A stretch of DNA of 64,000 nucleotides from a bacterium (GTDB lineage Bacteria; Armatimonadota; UBA5829), in the NCBI GenBank assembly GCA_021371935.1, contig JAJFVF010000022.1:1-64000 (forward strand), in the 5' to 3' direction. Both the position numbers and the translations under genes were made by a program. Of this stretch, positions 36,327 to 45,416 are shown in pieces; positions within the stretch are counted from its first letter, which is position 1; every line of letters starts with the position of its first letter. Under the pieces are notes generated by a model. The model saw nothing but the letters and a program-made list of their open reading frames with translations. It made no database searches and was not told the DNA's origin.

Positions 36327-37605
36327 GGTTATACAGCCGCACCAGCGCTTCGGCTGTGCGTCGAGATGCACCCTGATTTGCCTGCATCATCTGTTCACAG
36401 CCGACTCTGATCTTCTCCAACAGCGCAGCATCACCCAGCATATCGGCTATACTCTCGCCGAGCGCATGGCCGTCCGCAATCTCAAAACCCACTCCCGCAG
36501 CCTTTGCCTGAGAAACCAAGTCCTTTGCCTTGAATGTATATGGACCAAAAAACACCGGCTTGCCCTGCGATATGGGCTGGAGAATGCTGTGACAGCCGCG
36601 AGGGATCAGGCTGCCCCCCACAAAACTCACGTCCGCTATGGAATATACCCGCGCCAGTTCGCCGAAAGTGTCCAGTATCACGACATCCTCATCGCCTGTA
36701 ATGCTCACAGGCTCGCTACGCCAGCCGCACTTCAAGCCCATTTCATGTGCAACAGAGACTATCTCATCGCGGCGCTCTATCTGCCTGGGAGCTATTATCA
36801 GCCGCAGGCTCGGATGAGCATTCCTCGCAATCACGTATGCTTCCAACACGGGCGCATCCTCGCCGGGGTTTGTGCTGCCCGCAACAAATACCCTTGACCC
36901 ATCTGGAAATTTGTAACGCGACCATATCTCGTTCTTCTCCGACTCGCTTAAGTTCTCAGCCGACTGATCGGCCTTGCAGTTGCCGGTCACGATCACCTTC
37001 GTTTGGTCAGCACCCAGCGCAATTACCCGCTCTGCATCGGCCTGAGACTGCATACAAAATAGGTCTATATTGGACATGGTCCACCGATAGAGCCATGGTA
37101 TCTTCCTTGAGCCGGACATAGTCTTGTCAGATATCGTGCCGTTTATCATGGCTGTCTTCACGCCCTTTTTGCGCGCTATGTGGCGGAAATTCGGCCATAT
37201 CTCGGTATCGGTGCTCGCGAACACCCTTGGTTGGACACTGTCTATGGATCGAGACACGAAAGGCGCCAGATCGAACGGATAATAGAAAAATGCATCGGCA
37301 TCCTTGATCGACTTGCGAGCCATCTCCTGGCCGGTCTCGGTCGTGGTCGACACCACTACAGCAGCATCAGGCAGCATCTGCTTAATTTCGCTCACAACTG
37401 CCGCGCTGGCCACCGACTCACCCACTGAGACGGCATGAATCCATACCTTTTGCTTGTCCGCTATCTCATCGGGCAGAGCCGTATAACCCATCTGCTGACG
37501 CCATGACTTGCGCGATTTGCCTGAAATAAAAATGCGATACAAAATAAACACCGCAATAAGCGGCGAGAGTATCAGCAGCAACAGGTTGTATAAAAAGTAA
37601 GTCAT
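36319..37605 (-). CDS. waaA: Kdo transferase KdtA/WaaA
   Basis: The 428-residue protein has an N-terminal membrane anchor (about residues 2-22), then WIHAVSVGE, whose glutamate is the likely catalytic base, TDTEIWPN, and the C-terminal GGSLIPRGCHSILQP signature of Kdo transferases. It transfers Kdo from CMP-Kdo to lipid IVA. The start at 37605 begins directly before the membrane anchor; the frame continues 31 codons upstream, but into AT-rich repeat DNA. It is the first gene after a 366-bp spacer full of repeats. No kdsA, kdsB or kdsD is in the window. Confidence 0.93.
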   Translation of the reverse strand: MTYFLYNLLLLILSPLIAVFILYRIFISGKSRKSWRQQMGYTALPDEIADKQKVWIHAVSVGESVASAAVVSEIKQMLPDAAVVVSTTTETGQEMARKSIKDADAFFYYPFDLAPFVSRSIDSVQPRVFASTDTEIWPNFRHIARKKGVKTAMINGTISDKTMSGSRKIPWLYRWTMSNIDLFCMQSQADAERVIALGADQTKVIVTGNCKADQSAENLSESEKNEIWSRYKFPDGSRVFVAGSTNPGEDAPVLEAYVIARNAHPSLRLIIAPRQIERRDEIVSVAHEMGLKCGWRSEPVSITGDEDVVILDTFGELARVYSIADVSFVGGSLIPRGCHSILQPISQGKPVFFGPYTFKAKDLVSQAKAAGVGFEIADGHALGESIADMLGDAALLEKIRVGCEQMMQANQGASRRTAEALVRLYNHD

Positions 37606-37697
37606 ACAAGTTTGATGGTTCGATAGTTGGATGGTTTGATAGTTACAATCCGCGTCGAAGCATGCAGGTAAATTTCTGCCATCCATTATATTATACA

Positions 37698-37834
37698 TGT
37701 CATTCCGAACTTATAACCCGAATTGCAGAATTTGATTAGTTAAGATGTAGCTGCAATTCGGGTTAGTGAGGAATCTGCCTTTTACTACGTGTGGTTCAAA
37801 GCAGATTCTTCGCTGCGCTCAGAATGACAGTTAT
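37698..37834. repeat. MITE-like palindromic element
   Basis: The segment starts TGTCATTCCGAAC and ends with CAGAATGACAGTTAT, and its two halves (GAGGAATCTGCC and GCAGATTCTTCGC) are partly complementary, so it could fold on itself. A perfect 14-bp inverted repeat (AACCCGAATTGCAG, 37715-37728, and its complement 37751-37764) is nested inside. No reading frame is present. Confidence 0.65.
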
Positions 37835-37883
37835 CTATTGCTTCTTTTTATTAAGTGGACACTTACCGGCTTGTGACCACATT

Positions 37884-37920
37884 GGTTCAAAGCAGATTCC
37901 TCGGCTTCGCATCGGAATGA
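37884..37920. repeat. dispersed repeat, AAAGCAGATTC family
   Basis: GGTTCAAAGCAGATTCC followed by TCGGCTTCGCATCGGAATGA repeats the right arm of the neighbouring MITE-like element (37791-37834). It recurs at 62551-62592. With 37698-37834 it accounts for most of the 366-bp spacer; the rest (37606-37690) is TTTGATGGTT-like low-complexity DNA. Confidence 0.6.
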
Positions 37921-37971
37921 CTTACTTTAACGGCTTTGCTGCTTTATGCAGAGTATTGCGCAGCAGGCACA

Positions 37972-38631
37972 TTATCTCAAAATTTCATTGGCACGGTCTT
38001 CCGCGCTGTTAATGGCATTCTCTATCATCTCGGCGGCTTCCTGCTCCTGCATACCCTCCGGGATATGTATCGGGTCGCCGAATGCAATCACCGCGCGCGA
38101 AAAAGGCATAGGGATCATATGAGAATCCCAAGAGTGCAGCCTCTTGCACGGACTGCATGCAACACCCACCGGCAGCACCGGGCAGCCCGAACGCTGCGCC
38201 ATATATACAGTGCCCTGCTGCACCTTCTTAGGCGGACCTTTGGGACCATCGGGTGTATATGCAAGCACATTGCCGTTCTTTAGACACCGAATCGCTTCGA
38301 GCAGAGCACGGACAGCATGCCTTGCGCTCGACCCGCGAATTGTATGGAACCCTCGCAGGCGCAATATGCCGTTTTGCAGTTCGCCGTCCTTTGAGACAGA
38401 TGCAATCGAATAAAAACCCATGTGACGGCAATAATAGATAGGCAGCACGGTCACGCCATGCCATGGTAGGATCAGCCCACCTCTGCCATCGTCCCTTATC
38501 TTTATCAGCTTCTCCCAGCCCTCAACCTTGAACCGGACTGTCATTGCGATCCCGGTGGATATGAGCCAGAGCAGCCGTATGATAATGCCTCGCTTGATCC
38601 GCTCTCTCAGACTCGATCTCTCGCCGCTCAT
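37972..38631 (-). CDS. DUF374-family lysophospholipid acyltransferase-like protein
   Basis: The 219-residue protein has an N-terminal hydrophobic helix and the DUF374 pattern: ILPWHGVTVLPIYY with the histidine of the acyltransferase HX4 motif, RGSSARHAVRAL, and YTPDGPKGPPKKVQQGT. Family members lie beside kdtA or msbA in many LPS-making bacteria and are thought to act on lipid A or a precursor. The start overlaps the stop of the msbA gene by four bases (ATGA). It ends at the repeat-rich spacer before kdtA. Confidence 0.85.
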   Translation of the reverse strand: MSGERSSLRERIKRGIIIRLLWLISTGIAMTVRFKVEGWEKLIKIRDDGRGGLILPWHGVTVLPIYYCRHMGFYSIASVSKDGELQNGILRLRGFHTIRGSSARHAVRALLEAIRCLKNGNVLAYTPDGPKGPPKKVQQGTVYMAQRSGCPVLPVGVACSPCKRLHSWDSHMIPMPFSRAVIAFGDPIHIPEGMQEQEAAEMIENAINSAEDRANEILR

Positions 38632-40421
38632 TTTGCACCCTGATCGCGAAACTGAGTCTTATATAACTGCTCAAAAAGGCCGCCTGCGCTCATTAGTTCA
38701 TCAAATGTGCCGGACTCGATCACGCTGCCCCTGTCCATCACAAATATTTTATTTGCGTTTTTGACGGTCGAGAGCCGGTGCGCGATCACCAGCGTCGAGC
38801 GGCCCTTCATCAGGCGGTCCAATGCCTCCTGGACGATGCCTTCGGACGCGGCATCCAGAGACGAGGTCGCCTCATCGAGTATGAGAATCCTTGGGTTCTT
38901 GAGCAGAGCGCGCGCAATCGAAATCCTCTGGCGCTGGCCGCCGGAAAGCCCCACTCCACCCTCGCCAAGCTCGGTGTCGTAGCCGTTCGGGCACTGCATA
39001 ATAAAATCATGCGCGTTCGCGGCCTTGGCAGCCTCGATTATCTCGGTCATATTGGTGCCGGGTCTGCCGTATGAGATGTTTTCTGCGATTGTGCCGCTGA
39101 AAAGGATCGTCTCCTGCGGGACCATCGCCATGTGCTCGCGCAGACTCTTTGTGTTGATCCAGCGTATGTCATGACCTTCGATCAGGATCCGGCCTTTGTC
39201 GACATCGTAAAAACGCAAAATGAGGTCAGCTATCGTCGATTTTCCGGCGCCGCTGGGACCGACTATAGCGACCACCTCTCCGGGGTCTATCTTAAAAGAC
39301 AGTCCCTGAATCACGGGTTCGCCAGGATTATATTCAAAACAGACATCCTCGCACTCGACCATGCCCTGAACATTCTTCAGAACAATTGCATCAGGCGCAT
39401 CAGGCAGATCAGATTTGGTATCGAGTATCTCAAATACACGCTCGCCCGCCGCTATTGTCTGCTGATAGAGCGAGCCTAGACGACCGAACTGCTTGGCCGA
39501 GCCCGCTACATAAAACGCAAGGACCATGAACTCAGCAAGATCAGGAAAAGTGATTGTGCCCTTGACCAGCATCCGACCGCCGATTATCATAAGTAAAGCT
39601 GCTGCAATGGAACCCATCAGCTCGACAATCGGTGTCACCAATGCGTTTCGCCGCCAATATTTGAGCGTGGCAGCCAGGCTGTTGTTATTCGCCTTGTTGA
39701 AACGCTTGACCTCGTAGTCCTCCATCCCAAAAGCCTTTATAACCCGCACACCATGGATGGACTCCTCGATGGCCGAACTTACGTCCGCAAACCTTGACTG
39801 AGTGGCGGTCGTCAGAGGCCGGATCTTCCTAGTCAACTTGTTTATTGCAGCACCCATCAGAGGCACAAATAATATCGTACAGACCGTGAGCTGCCAACTG
39901 ATGAGCGCCATCTTGGCCAGTCCGCCGATTACCATCAGAGGACCGTCTATCGCCTGGACGACTATAGTGCTCGAGTTTTGAATGAGCGCGACATCTACAC
40001 TCATCCGGGACAGGATATCCCCTAACCTGCTCCTGTGAAAATAGCGCAGAGGAAGTGTCTGCAGATGTGCATAGACATCCGCCCTCACGTCTGTGCCGAT
40101 GCGGCTGGTGACGGAGGCTATTAGATAATTATTGAAAAAGGTGAATGTCGACTTCGGGATATTGATGAGCACCATCAACGCCGCAGCTATTATCATCAGC
40201 GCGGCCGGCGCATTCTTGGCATCAAAGAGACCATGTTTGATGCCGAACCTCACTATGGCATAGCCTGTGACCGGCTCATTGCTGGCAACCGCGGTAAACC
40301 ATTTTATCAGGGTCGCCATAAACAGTGTGCAGCCGGTCATCAACAGCCCGCATACTAAAGCTGTGATCAAGCGGCCTTTATGAGCCAGAACATATCCTAA
40401 AAGGCGTTTTTGAGAGGTCAC
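38628..40421 (-). CDS. MsbA-like ABC exporter
   Basis: The 597-residue half-transporter has six membrane helices (about residues 15-320) and a C-terminal nucleotide-binding domain. Walker A is GPSGAGKST (residues 388-396), the signature is LSGGQRQRIS, Walker B is ILILDEATSSLD and the switch is IAHRLSTV. By sequence type and by position among lpx genes it should flip core-lipid A across the inner membrane as a homodimer. The GTG start has AGGT just upstream, and it overlaps the DUF374 gene at its end. Other type I exporters share the layout, so the assignment leans on context. Confidence 0.9.
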   Translation of the reverse strand: MTSQKRLLGYVLAHKGRLITALVCGLLMTGCTLFMATLIKWFTAVASNEPVTGYAIVRFGIKHGLFDAKNAPAALMIIAAALMVLINIPKSTFTFFNNYLIASVTSRIGTDVRADVYAHLQTLPLRYFHRSRLGDILSRMSVDVALIQNSSTIVVQAIDGPLMVIGGLAKMALISWQLTVCTILFVPLMGAAINKLTRKIRPLTTATQSRFADVSSAIEESIHGVRVIKAFGMEDYEVKRFNKANNNSLAATLKYWRRNALVTPIVELMGSIAAALLMIIGGRMLVKGTITFPDLAEFMVLAFYVAGSAKQFGRLGSLYQQTIAAGERVFEILDTKSDLPDAPDAIVLKNVQGMVECEDVCFEYNPGEPVIQGLSFKIDPGEVVAIVGPSGAGKSTIADLILRFYDVDKGRILIEGHDIRWINTKSLREHMAMVPQETILFSGTIAENISYGRPGTNMTEIIEAAKAANAHDFIMQCPNGYDTELGEGGVGLSGGQRQRISIARALLKNPRILILDEATSSLDAASEGIVQEALDRLMKGRSTLVIAHRLSTVKNANKIFVMDRGSVIESGTFDELMSAGGLFEQLYKTQFRDQGAK

Positions 40422-40431
40422 ATTTACCTGC

Positions 40432-40956
40432 CTATAATCTTGATATCAACCATGAGATCGGCATATCACTCGACGAGTATGCCAGTATGGCATACAGCGC
40501 CAAAGCCAATGCTGTTATGAGAGCGCCTCTGTGCTCGTTGTTATTCACGACCTGCCTGATCGAGAATTCACCATGACCTGCCAGAGAACGCGGAAAAGAG
40601 ATGAGCCTTGGTATGGTCTTACAGTATTCATTAAACTCATCTCCGAACAAATTCGCAAGCAGCCTTTCCTCATAAGAAATTGCGCCGCCATGAAACAGCC
40701 AGAATAAAATCGGGCCGGCAATCCAGACAATGGGTTGGTTGCACATGATAAAATATCCCAGGCTGATAAGGAAACTGCCTATATATAGCGGATTGCGGCA
40801 AATTGCAAAGGGTCCGGCGGTTATCAGACTCTTTAGCTTGCTCAGATACCCCGATGCCCATATGCGAATCGCTTCACCTACAATGACAAACGGCAGACCT
40901 ATCAAAAAACTTTTTGGAGTCGGCTTGGCGACCAATAGAATGATGATGGACGCCAA
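40432..40956 (-). CDS. isoprenylcysteine/phospholipid methyltransferase-like membrane protein
   Basis: The roughly 174-residue protein has four or five membrane helices and the C-terminal PEMT/ICMT signature: CRNPLYIGSFL, a YEERLL segment and FGDEFNEYCKTIPRLIS. Such enzymes methylate lipids or small hydrophobic substrates using SAM. The start is uncertain. The TTG at 40956 has no good ribosome binding site. In-frame hydrophobic sequence continues upstream to about 41007, where an ATA lies six bases after a GGGAGG in the end of lpxB. The gene sits between lpxB and the MsbA-like gene, which suggests envelope lipid work. Confidence 0.75.
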   Translation of the reverse strand: MASIIILLVAKPTPKSFLIGLPFVIVGEAIRIWASGYLSKLKSLITAGPFAICRNPLYIGSFLISLGYFIMCNQPIVWIAGPILFWLFHGGAISYEERLLANLFGDEFNEYCKTIPRLISFPRSLAGHGEFSIRQVVNNNEHRGALITALALALYAILAYSSSDMPISWLISRL

Positions 40957-41003
40957 TAATAAAAAAGAAGTCCTTCGTCTGAAGAGAAAATATATCAGCT
41001 TGT

Positions 41004-42158
41004 CTATTTCAATCCTCCCATCTCAAGCAGCAAGTGTGACGCACGGACAAGCGCACCCGGTTCACCAAGCACACGTCTGACATCGAGCAGACCTGCCTTC
41101 ATTGTATCAAGGTTCTCGCTGTCCTGCAGCAGGCTGAGCGCAATATCCGACGCAGCCTCAGGGGTCGCCTGCTCATTTATGAGTTCCGGGCATATGCCCC
41201 TGTCCGCTACGATATTCGGCAGCCCGATGTATTCCTCGAGCACGGCCTTACGGAACAAAAACTCAAAGCGCATAATCGCCGACCCGCTGTATATGATGAC
41301 CATCGGTGTGCCCAAAATTGCTGCTTCTAGTGTAGCTGTCCCGGACTTAGATATCAAGAGGTCGGAATGAGCCATGCAGTCATATGTGCGGCCTTCGATC
41401 ACGCGGATCACCGGCAAATTGCTCTTTCCGGCGGCGTCATCTATGTATTTATGAATCCGGCCAGTTCTTCCTGCTGCTGCTATTACAAATTGAGCACCGC
41501 CGAGTTTTTCATCGATTATGCGAGCACACTCGATCATTATAGGCATGTGCTCTTTCAGCTCATGCCCACGGCTGCCGGGCAGCATGCCAATAGTGGGCAG
41601 TGTGTCGGACAAGTCGAACTCACGCAAAAAAGTGGCCTTGTCAGCCGAGGGTTTTACTATGTCTATGAGCGGATGGCCGACAAACCTGGCGTCGACTCCT
41701 GCCGCGCAAAGCAGTTCCTGGGACCAGGGAAATGGAGTTATCACTTTGCCGCCGCAAGCTATCAGTTTGGCTGCATTCTTGGGCTTTCGCCTCCATGAAG
41801 ACGGCGGAAAGTAGTACACCACCGGTATGCCGTTTTTATGCGCGATCTGAGCCAGCCGGATGTTGAATGCACCAAAATCTATCGGCACAAACAGCTCAGG
41901 CCGCCGCTCAAGCAGTTGAGACCGAAAGTTGAAATACTTTGCGGCTACCGAGGGAAGTGACTTTAGGGTCTCCGATACGCCTATGGTGCCGCCGCCTGTC
42001 ATATCTACGGTCACATCGACACCCGCTTCACGCATTTTCGGACCGCCCGCACCCCATAAGTCCAGGTCATTTCGTATATTTAGCAGTTCGGCGGCCAGTC
42101 GGCCGCCGTACATGTCGCCGGACGCCTCACCGGCAGATATGGCAATTTGATATGACAC
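41004..42158 (-). CDS. lpxB: lipid-A-disaccharide synthase LpxB
   Basis: The 384-residue GT19-family protein has GEASGDMYGG near residue 10, GAGGPKMREAGV, the FPPSSWRRKPKNA loop and LPGSRGHELKEHMP before the C-terminal SKSGTATLEAAILGTPMV. It joins UDP-2,3-diacylglucosamine and lipid X to form the lipid A disaccharide at the inner membrane. The GTG start lies two bases after the stop of lpxA and has AGGT seven bases upstream. Its substrate step needs LpxH, LpxI or LpxG, none of which is in the cluster. Confidence 0.95.
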   Translation of the reverse strand: MSYQIAISAGEASGDMYGGRLAAELLNIRNDLDLWGAGGPKMREAGVDVTVDMTGGGTIGVSETLKSLPSVAAKYFNFRSQLLERRPELFVPIDFGAFNIRLAQIAHKNGIPVVYYFPPSSWRRKPKNAAKLIACGGKVITPFPWSQELLCAAGVDARFVGHPLIDIVKPSADKATFLREFDLSDTLPTIGMLPGSRGHELKEHMPIMIECARIIDEKLGGAQFVIAAAGRTGRIHKYIDDAAGKSNLPVIRVIEGRTYDCMAHSDLLISKSGTATLEAAILGTPMVIIYSGSAIMRFEFLFRKAVLEEYIGLPNIVADRGICPELINEQATPEAASDIALSLLQDSENLDTMKAGLLDVRRVLGEPGALVRASHLLLEMGGLK

Positions 42159-42160
42159 TA

Positions 42161-42976
42161 TTAGAACCTGGGAGCTTCCAACTGCCGCCCCGCATAGCCT
42201 TTTCTGATGCTGCGAATGAAGTTGAGCAGATATTCAAGCTCGGAACTCGGCTCGACCTCACGCTCGATTGCTTCCAACGCCTGACTGGTGTTCAGGTTCG
42301 ACCTGTAGAGCAGCTTATACGCCAACCTTATGCCTGCCCGTTCCTGGGGTCCCACACCATTGCGGCGAAGGCCGACCTTGTTGAGATCGTATACCCTGGT
42401 GGGTCTGCCCTCGACCATCGCGAACGGAGGCACATCTTGCAGAATCTTTGAGAAGCCACCGATCATAGCCAGTTTGCCGATGCGGACATTCTGATGAACG
42501 CCCACAATCCCGCCAAAGACGACCTTGTCCTCGACAACAACATGGCCGCTGATGCCCACGGTGTTTGCCATGGTGATGCAGTTGCCGAGAGTGCAGTTAT
42601 GGCCTACATGGCAGTATGCCATGAGCATATTGTTGTCGCCGATGGTCGTGGCATTGCCCTCGCCACTGGCTCGATGCAAAGTTACGCATTCCCTGATAAT
42701 ATTATTGTCACCGATCTTCAAATAGGTCGGCTCACCCTTGAACTTATAGTCCTGAGGAGCACCACCCAAGACCGCACCGCTCAAAATTTTGCAGTTTTGC
42801 CCGATGGTCGTGTTGGTCTCTATAACCACATGCGAAGCAAGTCTGGTCCCATCACCGATGCGGACGTTCTTGCCGATTATGCAGTAAGGTCCGATCTCGA
42901 CACCCTCACCTATCTCGGCTGACGCATCTATTATCGCGCTCGGGTGTATTTCTGTCTTCTGGTCTGTTTTATTCAT
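42161..42976 (-). CDS. lpxA: UDP-N-acetylglucosamine acyltransferase LpxA
   Basis: The 271-residue protein is a left-handed beta-helix of hexapeptide repeats (residues about 10-190) with a helical C-terminal domain. The GGAPQDYKFKGEPT segment and HVGHNCTLGN, where His126 corresponds to the catalytic base, identify LpxA. It performs the first lipid A step, adding a 3-hydroxyacyl chain to UDP-GlcNAc. The start ATGAATAA overlaps the fabZ stop. A frame extending to 43015 is less likely. The order lpxC-fabZ-lpxA-lpxB is common in diderm bacteria. Confidence 0.95.
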   Translation of the reverse strand: MNKTDQKTEIHPSAIIDASAEIGEGVEIGPYCIIGKNVRIGDGTRLASHVVIETNTTIGQNCKILSGAVLGGAPQDYKFKGEPTYLKIGDNNIIRECVTLHRASGEGNATTIGDNNMLMAYCHVGHNCTLGNCITMANTVGISGHVVVEDKVVFGGIVGVHQNVRIGKLAMIGGFSKILQDVPPFAMVEGRPTRVYDLNKVGLRRNGVGPQERAGIRLAYKLLYRSNLNTSQALEAIEREVEPSSELEYLLNFIRSIRKGYAGRQLEAPRF

Positions 42977-43466
42977 CGCTGCGCCGAGCTCCGTTTTCTT
43001 CTGTCTCGGCAGCATCGCCGGTCAGTTTTCGCCTTCTGTCTCTTTCTACAAGTGCAAACATAAACTCGCCTTCCGCCGCGACCTCATCGTCGATGCGTGC
43101 CACCGCCTTCACTTTGCCGATATTTCCTCTGGATGCAATCATTTCGACATCGGTGACCAGCGTGTCTCCCGGCAACACCGGTTTTCGGAAACGAACCTTG
43201 TCCATTCCACCAAAGTACGCCAGCTTGCCTGCATTGCCGGTCATCGAAAGCAGCAGCACTCCTGCAACTTGTGCCATAGCCTCGCAAACCAACACCCCAG
43301 GCATTACGGCATGACCCGGGAAATGACCCTCGAAAAACTCCTCGTTTATAGTCACGTTCTTGTAACCGCGACAGCTCTTTTCGGGGACAAGCTCCAGAAT
43401 CCTGTCGACAAGCAGGAATGGATACCTATGCGGCAGCACATCCCTGATTTGCTCTACGTCAAGCAT
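42969..43466 (-). CDS. fabZ: 3-hydroxyacyl-ACP dehydratase FabZ
   Basis: The 165-residue protein has the hot-dog fold motifs HRYPFLLVDRI and FFEGHFPGHAVMPGVLVCEAM, with catalytic His48 and Glu62. It dehydrates 3-hydroxyacyl-ACP in fatty acid elongation and competes with LpxA for the same acyl-ACP, which explains its place in lpx operons. A charged C-terminal tail of about 20 residues (RDRRRKLTGD onward) is longer than in the usual ~150-residue enzyme. It overlaps lpxC by 13 bp and lpxA by 8 bp. In several phyla lpxC and fabZ are fused; here they are separate genes. Confidence 0.95.
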   Translation of the reverse strand: MLDVEQIRDVLPHRYPFLLVDRILELVPEKSCRGYKNVTINEEFFEGHFPGHAVMPGVLVCEAMAQVAGVLLLSMTGNAGKLAYFGGMDKVRFRKPVLPGDTLVTDVEMIASRGNIGKVKAVARIDDEVAAEGEFMFALVERDRRRKLTGDAAETEENGARRSDE

Positions 43467-44380
43467 ATCTCTTCGCCTACTCCAATCTCACGATTTTGTA
43501 ATTCACAGACCATACTCTCCAACGTCTTCGCAAACTCGACATTGAGCATGTGGCCCGATTTAACAGCCAATATCTCAGCTTGCGGCACGCTGCCCGCAAG
43601 GGATAGATCACCGATCAGGTCCAGGACTTTGTGTCTGACCAGTTCATCGTCAAAACGTAGTTCCGAACTAAAATGGTCCCGCCATATGACAATCACATTA
43701 TCTATGCTGCCGCCTTGAGAAAGCCCCTCATTTAGCAGCCCGGCTATCTCTTCATACAATACAAACGTCCTGGCCGGAGCAATCTGCTCACCGAAGTCCG
43801 TCTCGCCCGGCACATATGAGGCAGTCTGAGAGCCTATCATTGGGTGATCGTAATTGAGCACATATGTAATGCTCAACCTGGGCGCGGGTACGGCCAAAAT
43901 ATATGAACCGTTTTGACGCACACATATAGGGTCCTTCAGCTCGACCAATCTGCGCTTTGCATCCAACTCCACCACACCCGCTGCATCAATCGCCTCGGAA
44001 TATACCAGAGCACTGCCGTCAAGTGCAGGTAGTTCGGGGCCGAGCACCTCGATTATCGCGTTGTCTATGCCCTCACCGCTCAAAGCTGCCATCAAGTGTT
44101 CAATGGTGCGAAAACTCGTGCCGTTGCTGCCGATGGTGGTCCCGCGCGATGTGTCGGTCACATTGGAAGCAAGTGCGCGCACGATGTTGTTCTCGCCGTC
44201 GCTGAAGACGATACCGAGGTCATTGTCCGCAGGATGAATGAATACCGTTGTCTGGTCACCACTGTGCAAGCCCGTGCCGGTCAGCCGTACGCTTTCGGCA
44301 ATTGTCGTCTGATTTGAGGTGACGACCGAACGCTTGGACCGGCATGTCCTGGTATTCATATCAATCTTCAGCACATTCAT
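43454..44380 (-). CDS. lpxC: UDP-3-O-acyl-N-acetylglucosamine deacetylase LpxC
   Basis: The 308-residue protein has the three zinc ligands His95 ([10 protein letters not shown]), His250 and Asp254 ([11 protein letters not shown]), and the catalytic His277 (KSGHMLN). LTGTGLHSG near residue 33-41 is also characteristic. LpxC is the committed step of lipid A synthesis. The ATG at 44380 overlaps the lpxD stop by 20 bp; an in-frame ATG at 44359, directly after that stop, is an alternative. The order of genes places it after lpxD and before fabZ. Confidence 0.95.
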   Translation of the reverse strand: MNVLKIDMNTRTCRSKRSVVTSNQTTIAESVRLTGTGLHSGDQTTVFIHPADNDLGIVFSDGENNIVRALASNVTDTSRGTTIGSNGTSFRTIEHLMAALSGEGIDNAIIEVLGPELPALDGSALVYSEAIDAAGVVELDAKRRLVELKDPICVRQNGSYILAVPAPRLSITYVLNYDHPMIGSQTASYVPGETDFGEQIAPARTFVLYEEIAGLLNEGLSQGGSIDNVIVIWRDHFSSELRFDDELVRHKVLDLIGDLSLAGSVPQAEILAVKSGHMLNVEFAKTLESMVCELQNREIGVGEEICLT

Positions 44381-45416
44381 CTACAGCACATTCCCCACTT
44401 AGTCTCGCAACCTCATTTTCCAGGTCACGAAGTCTTGTCATTATCTCCGGCAGGTGCAGCCTCGCAGCCTGGACTCTCATCTCAGCACGATGGTCTCTGG
44501 CCGGGAAGCCCGATACTACCGCGCCCTGCTCCACATTACCTATCACACCGGCTCGCGCCGCCACTTTTGCGCCGTCGGCAATGTGGACATGGTCCTTTAC
44601 GCCGACCTGAGCCGCCAGAACAACACCACTGCCGATCTCCACGCTCCCGGCAACACCGCTCTGCGCGACTATCACACAATGAGCACCCACCTTTACGTTA
44701 TGCGCAATGTGCACCAGATTGTCGATCTTTGTCCCGCTGCCGATCACAGTCACGCCGGTCTTTGCACGGTCGACGGTGGAGTTCGCACCGATCTCCACGT
44801 CGTCACCTATCTCGACCGTCCCTATATGCGGAAACTTCATCAGTCCCCGCGGCGACGGCTTGTATCCAAACCCGTCAGCGCCGATCACTACGCCTGCATG
44901 CAATATCACATGTTTGCCAAGGGTGCACTTGGAATAAACAACTACCCCAGGATGGAGCACGCAGCCCTCCCCAATCGTGACATCACGAGCAATATATACG
45001 CCAGGGTATAAAACGCATCCGTCGCCCAAACTTGTGCCCCGGCCCACAAAACAGTTCGCCCCTATCGCGACATCCTTGCCGAGCAGTGCGCCCTGTTCTA
45101 TGACCGCTCCGCATCCGATGCCCGGAGACGGACATTCCTCACCGCCCTTGAAGACCTCTAGCACCTTAATAAAGGCTTCCACCGGGTCCGCAGCACGTAT
45201 CAGGCACTTGCCAGGCGCACATCCCGAGTCAGTGCGCGCAATAATACAACCAGCATCCGAAGAGATAGCCTTTGCAAAATATTTTGCATCCTCAGCCAAA
45301 ACTACATCGCCGACCTCAGCATCATCCACGCCTGCAGCGCCGGTTATGAGCGTATCAGGACTGCCGTCCAATATCCCGTCGACAAGAGCGGCAATATCCG
45401 CAGCGATGATCTGCAT
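44361..45416 (-). CDS. lpxD: UDP-3-O-acylglucosamine N-acyltransferase LpxD
   Basis: The 351-residue protein has the N-terminal LpxD domain (about residues 1-95), a hexapeptide-repeat beta-helix (about 100-300) and a short C-terminal helix. The catalytic His239 lies in [10 protein letters not shown] at the same number as in E. coli, and GADGFGY is present at 179-185. It adds the N-linked hydroxyacyl chain to the LpxC product. The ATG overlaps the stop of the Skp-like gene by one base (TAATG). LpxD stands next to Skp-type genes and bamA in many diderms, as here. Confidence 0.95.
   Translation of the reverse strand: MQIIAADIAALVDGILDGSPDTLITGAAGVDDAEVGDVVLAEDAKYFAKAISSDAGCIIARTDSGCAPGKCLIRAADPVEAFIKVLEVFKGGEECPSPGIGCGAVIEQGALLGKDVAIGANCFVGRGTSLGDGCVLYPGVYIARDVTIGEGCVLHPGVVVYSKCTLGKHVILHAGVVIGADGFGYKPSPRGLMKFPHIGTVEIGDDVEIGANSTVDRAKTGVTVIGSGTKIDNLVHIAHNVKVGAHCVIVAQSGVAGSVEIGSGVVLAAQVGVKDHVHIADGAKVAARAGVIGNVEQGAVVSGFPARDHRAEMRVQAARLHLPEIMTRLRDLENEVARLSGECAVDECAED

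Noticed and set aside
36325-37121. Plus-strand frames of 190 and 124 codons opposite kdtA
   Set aside because: KdtA on the other strand has clear motifs and normal length; these frames have none.
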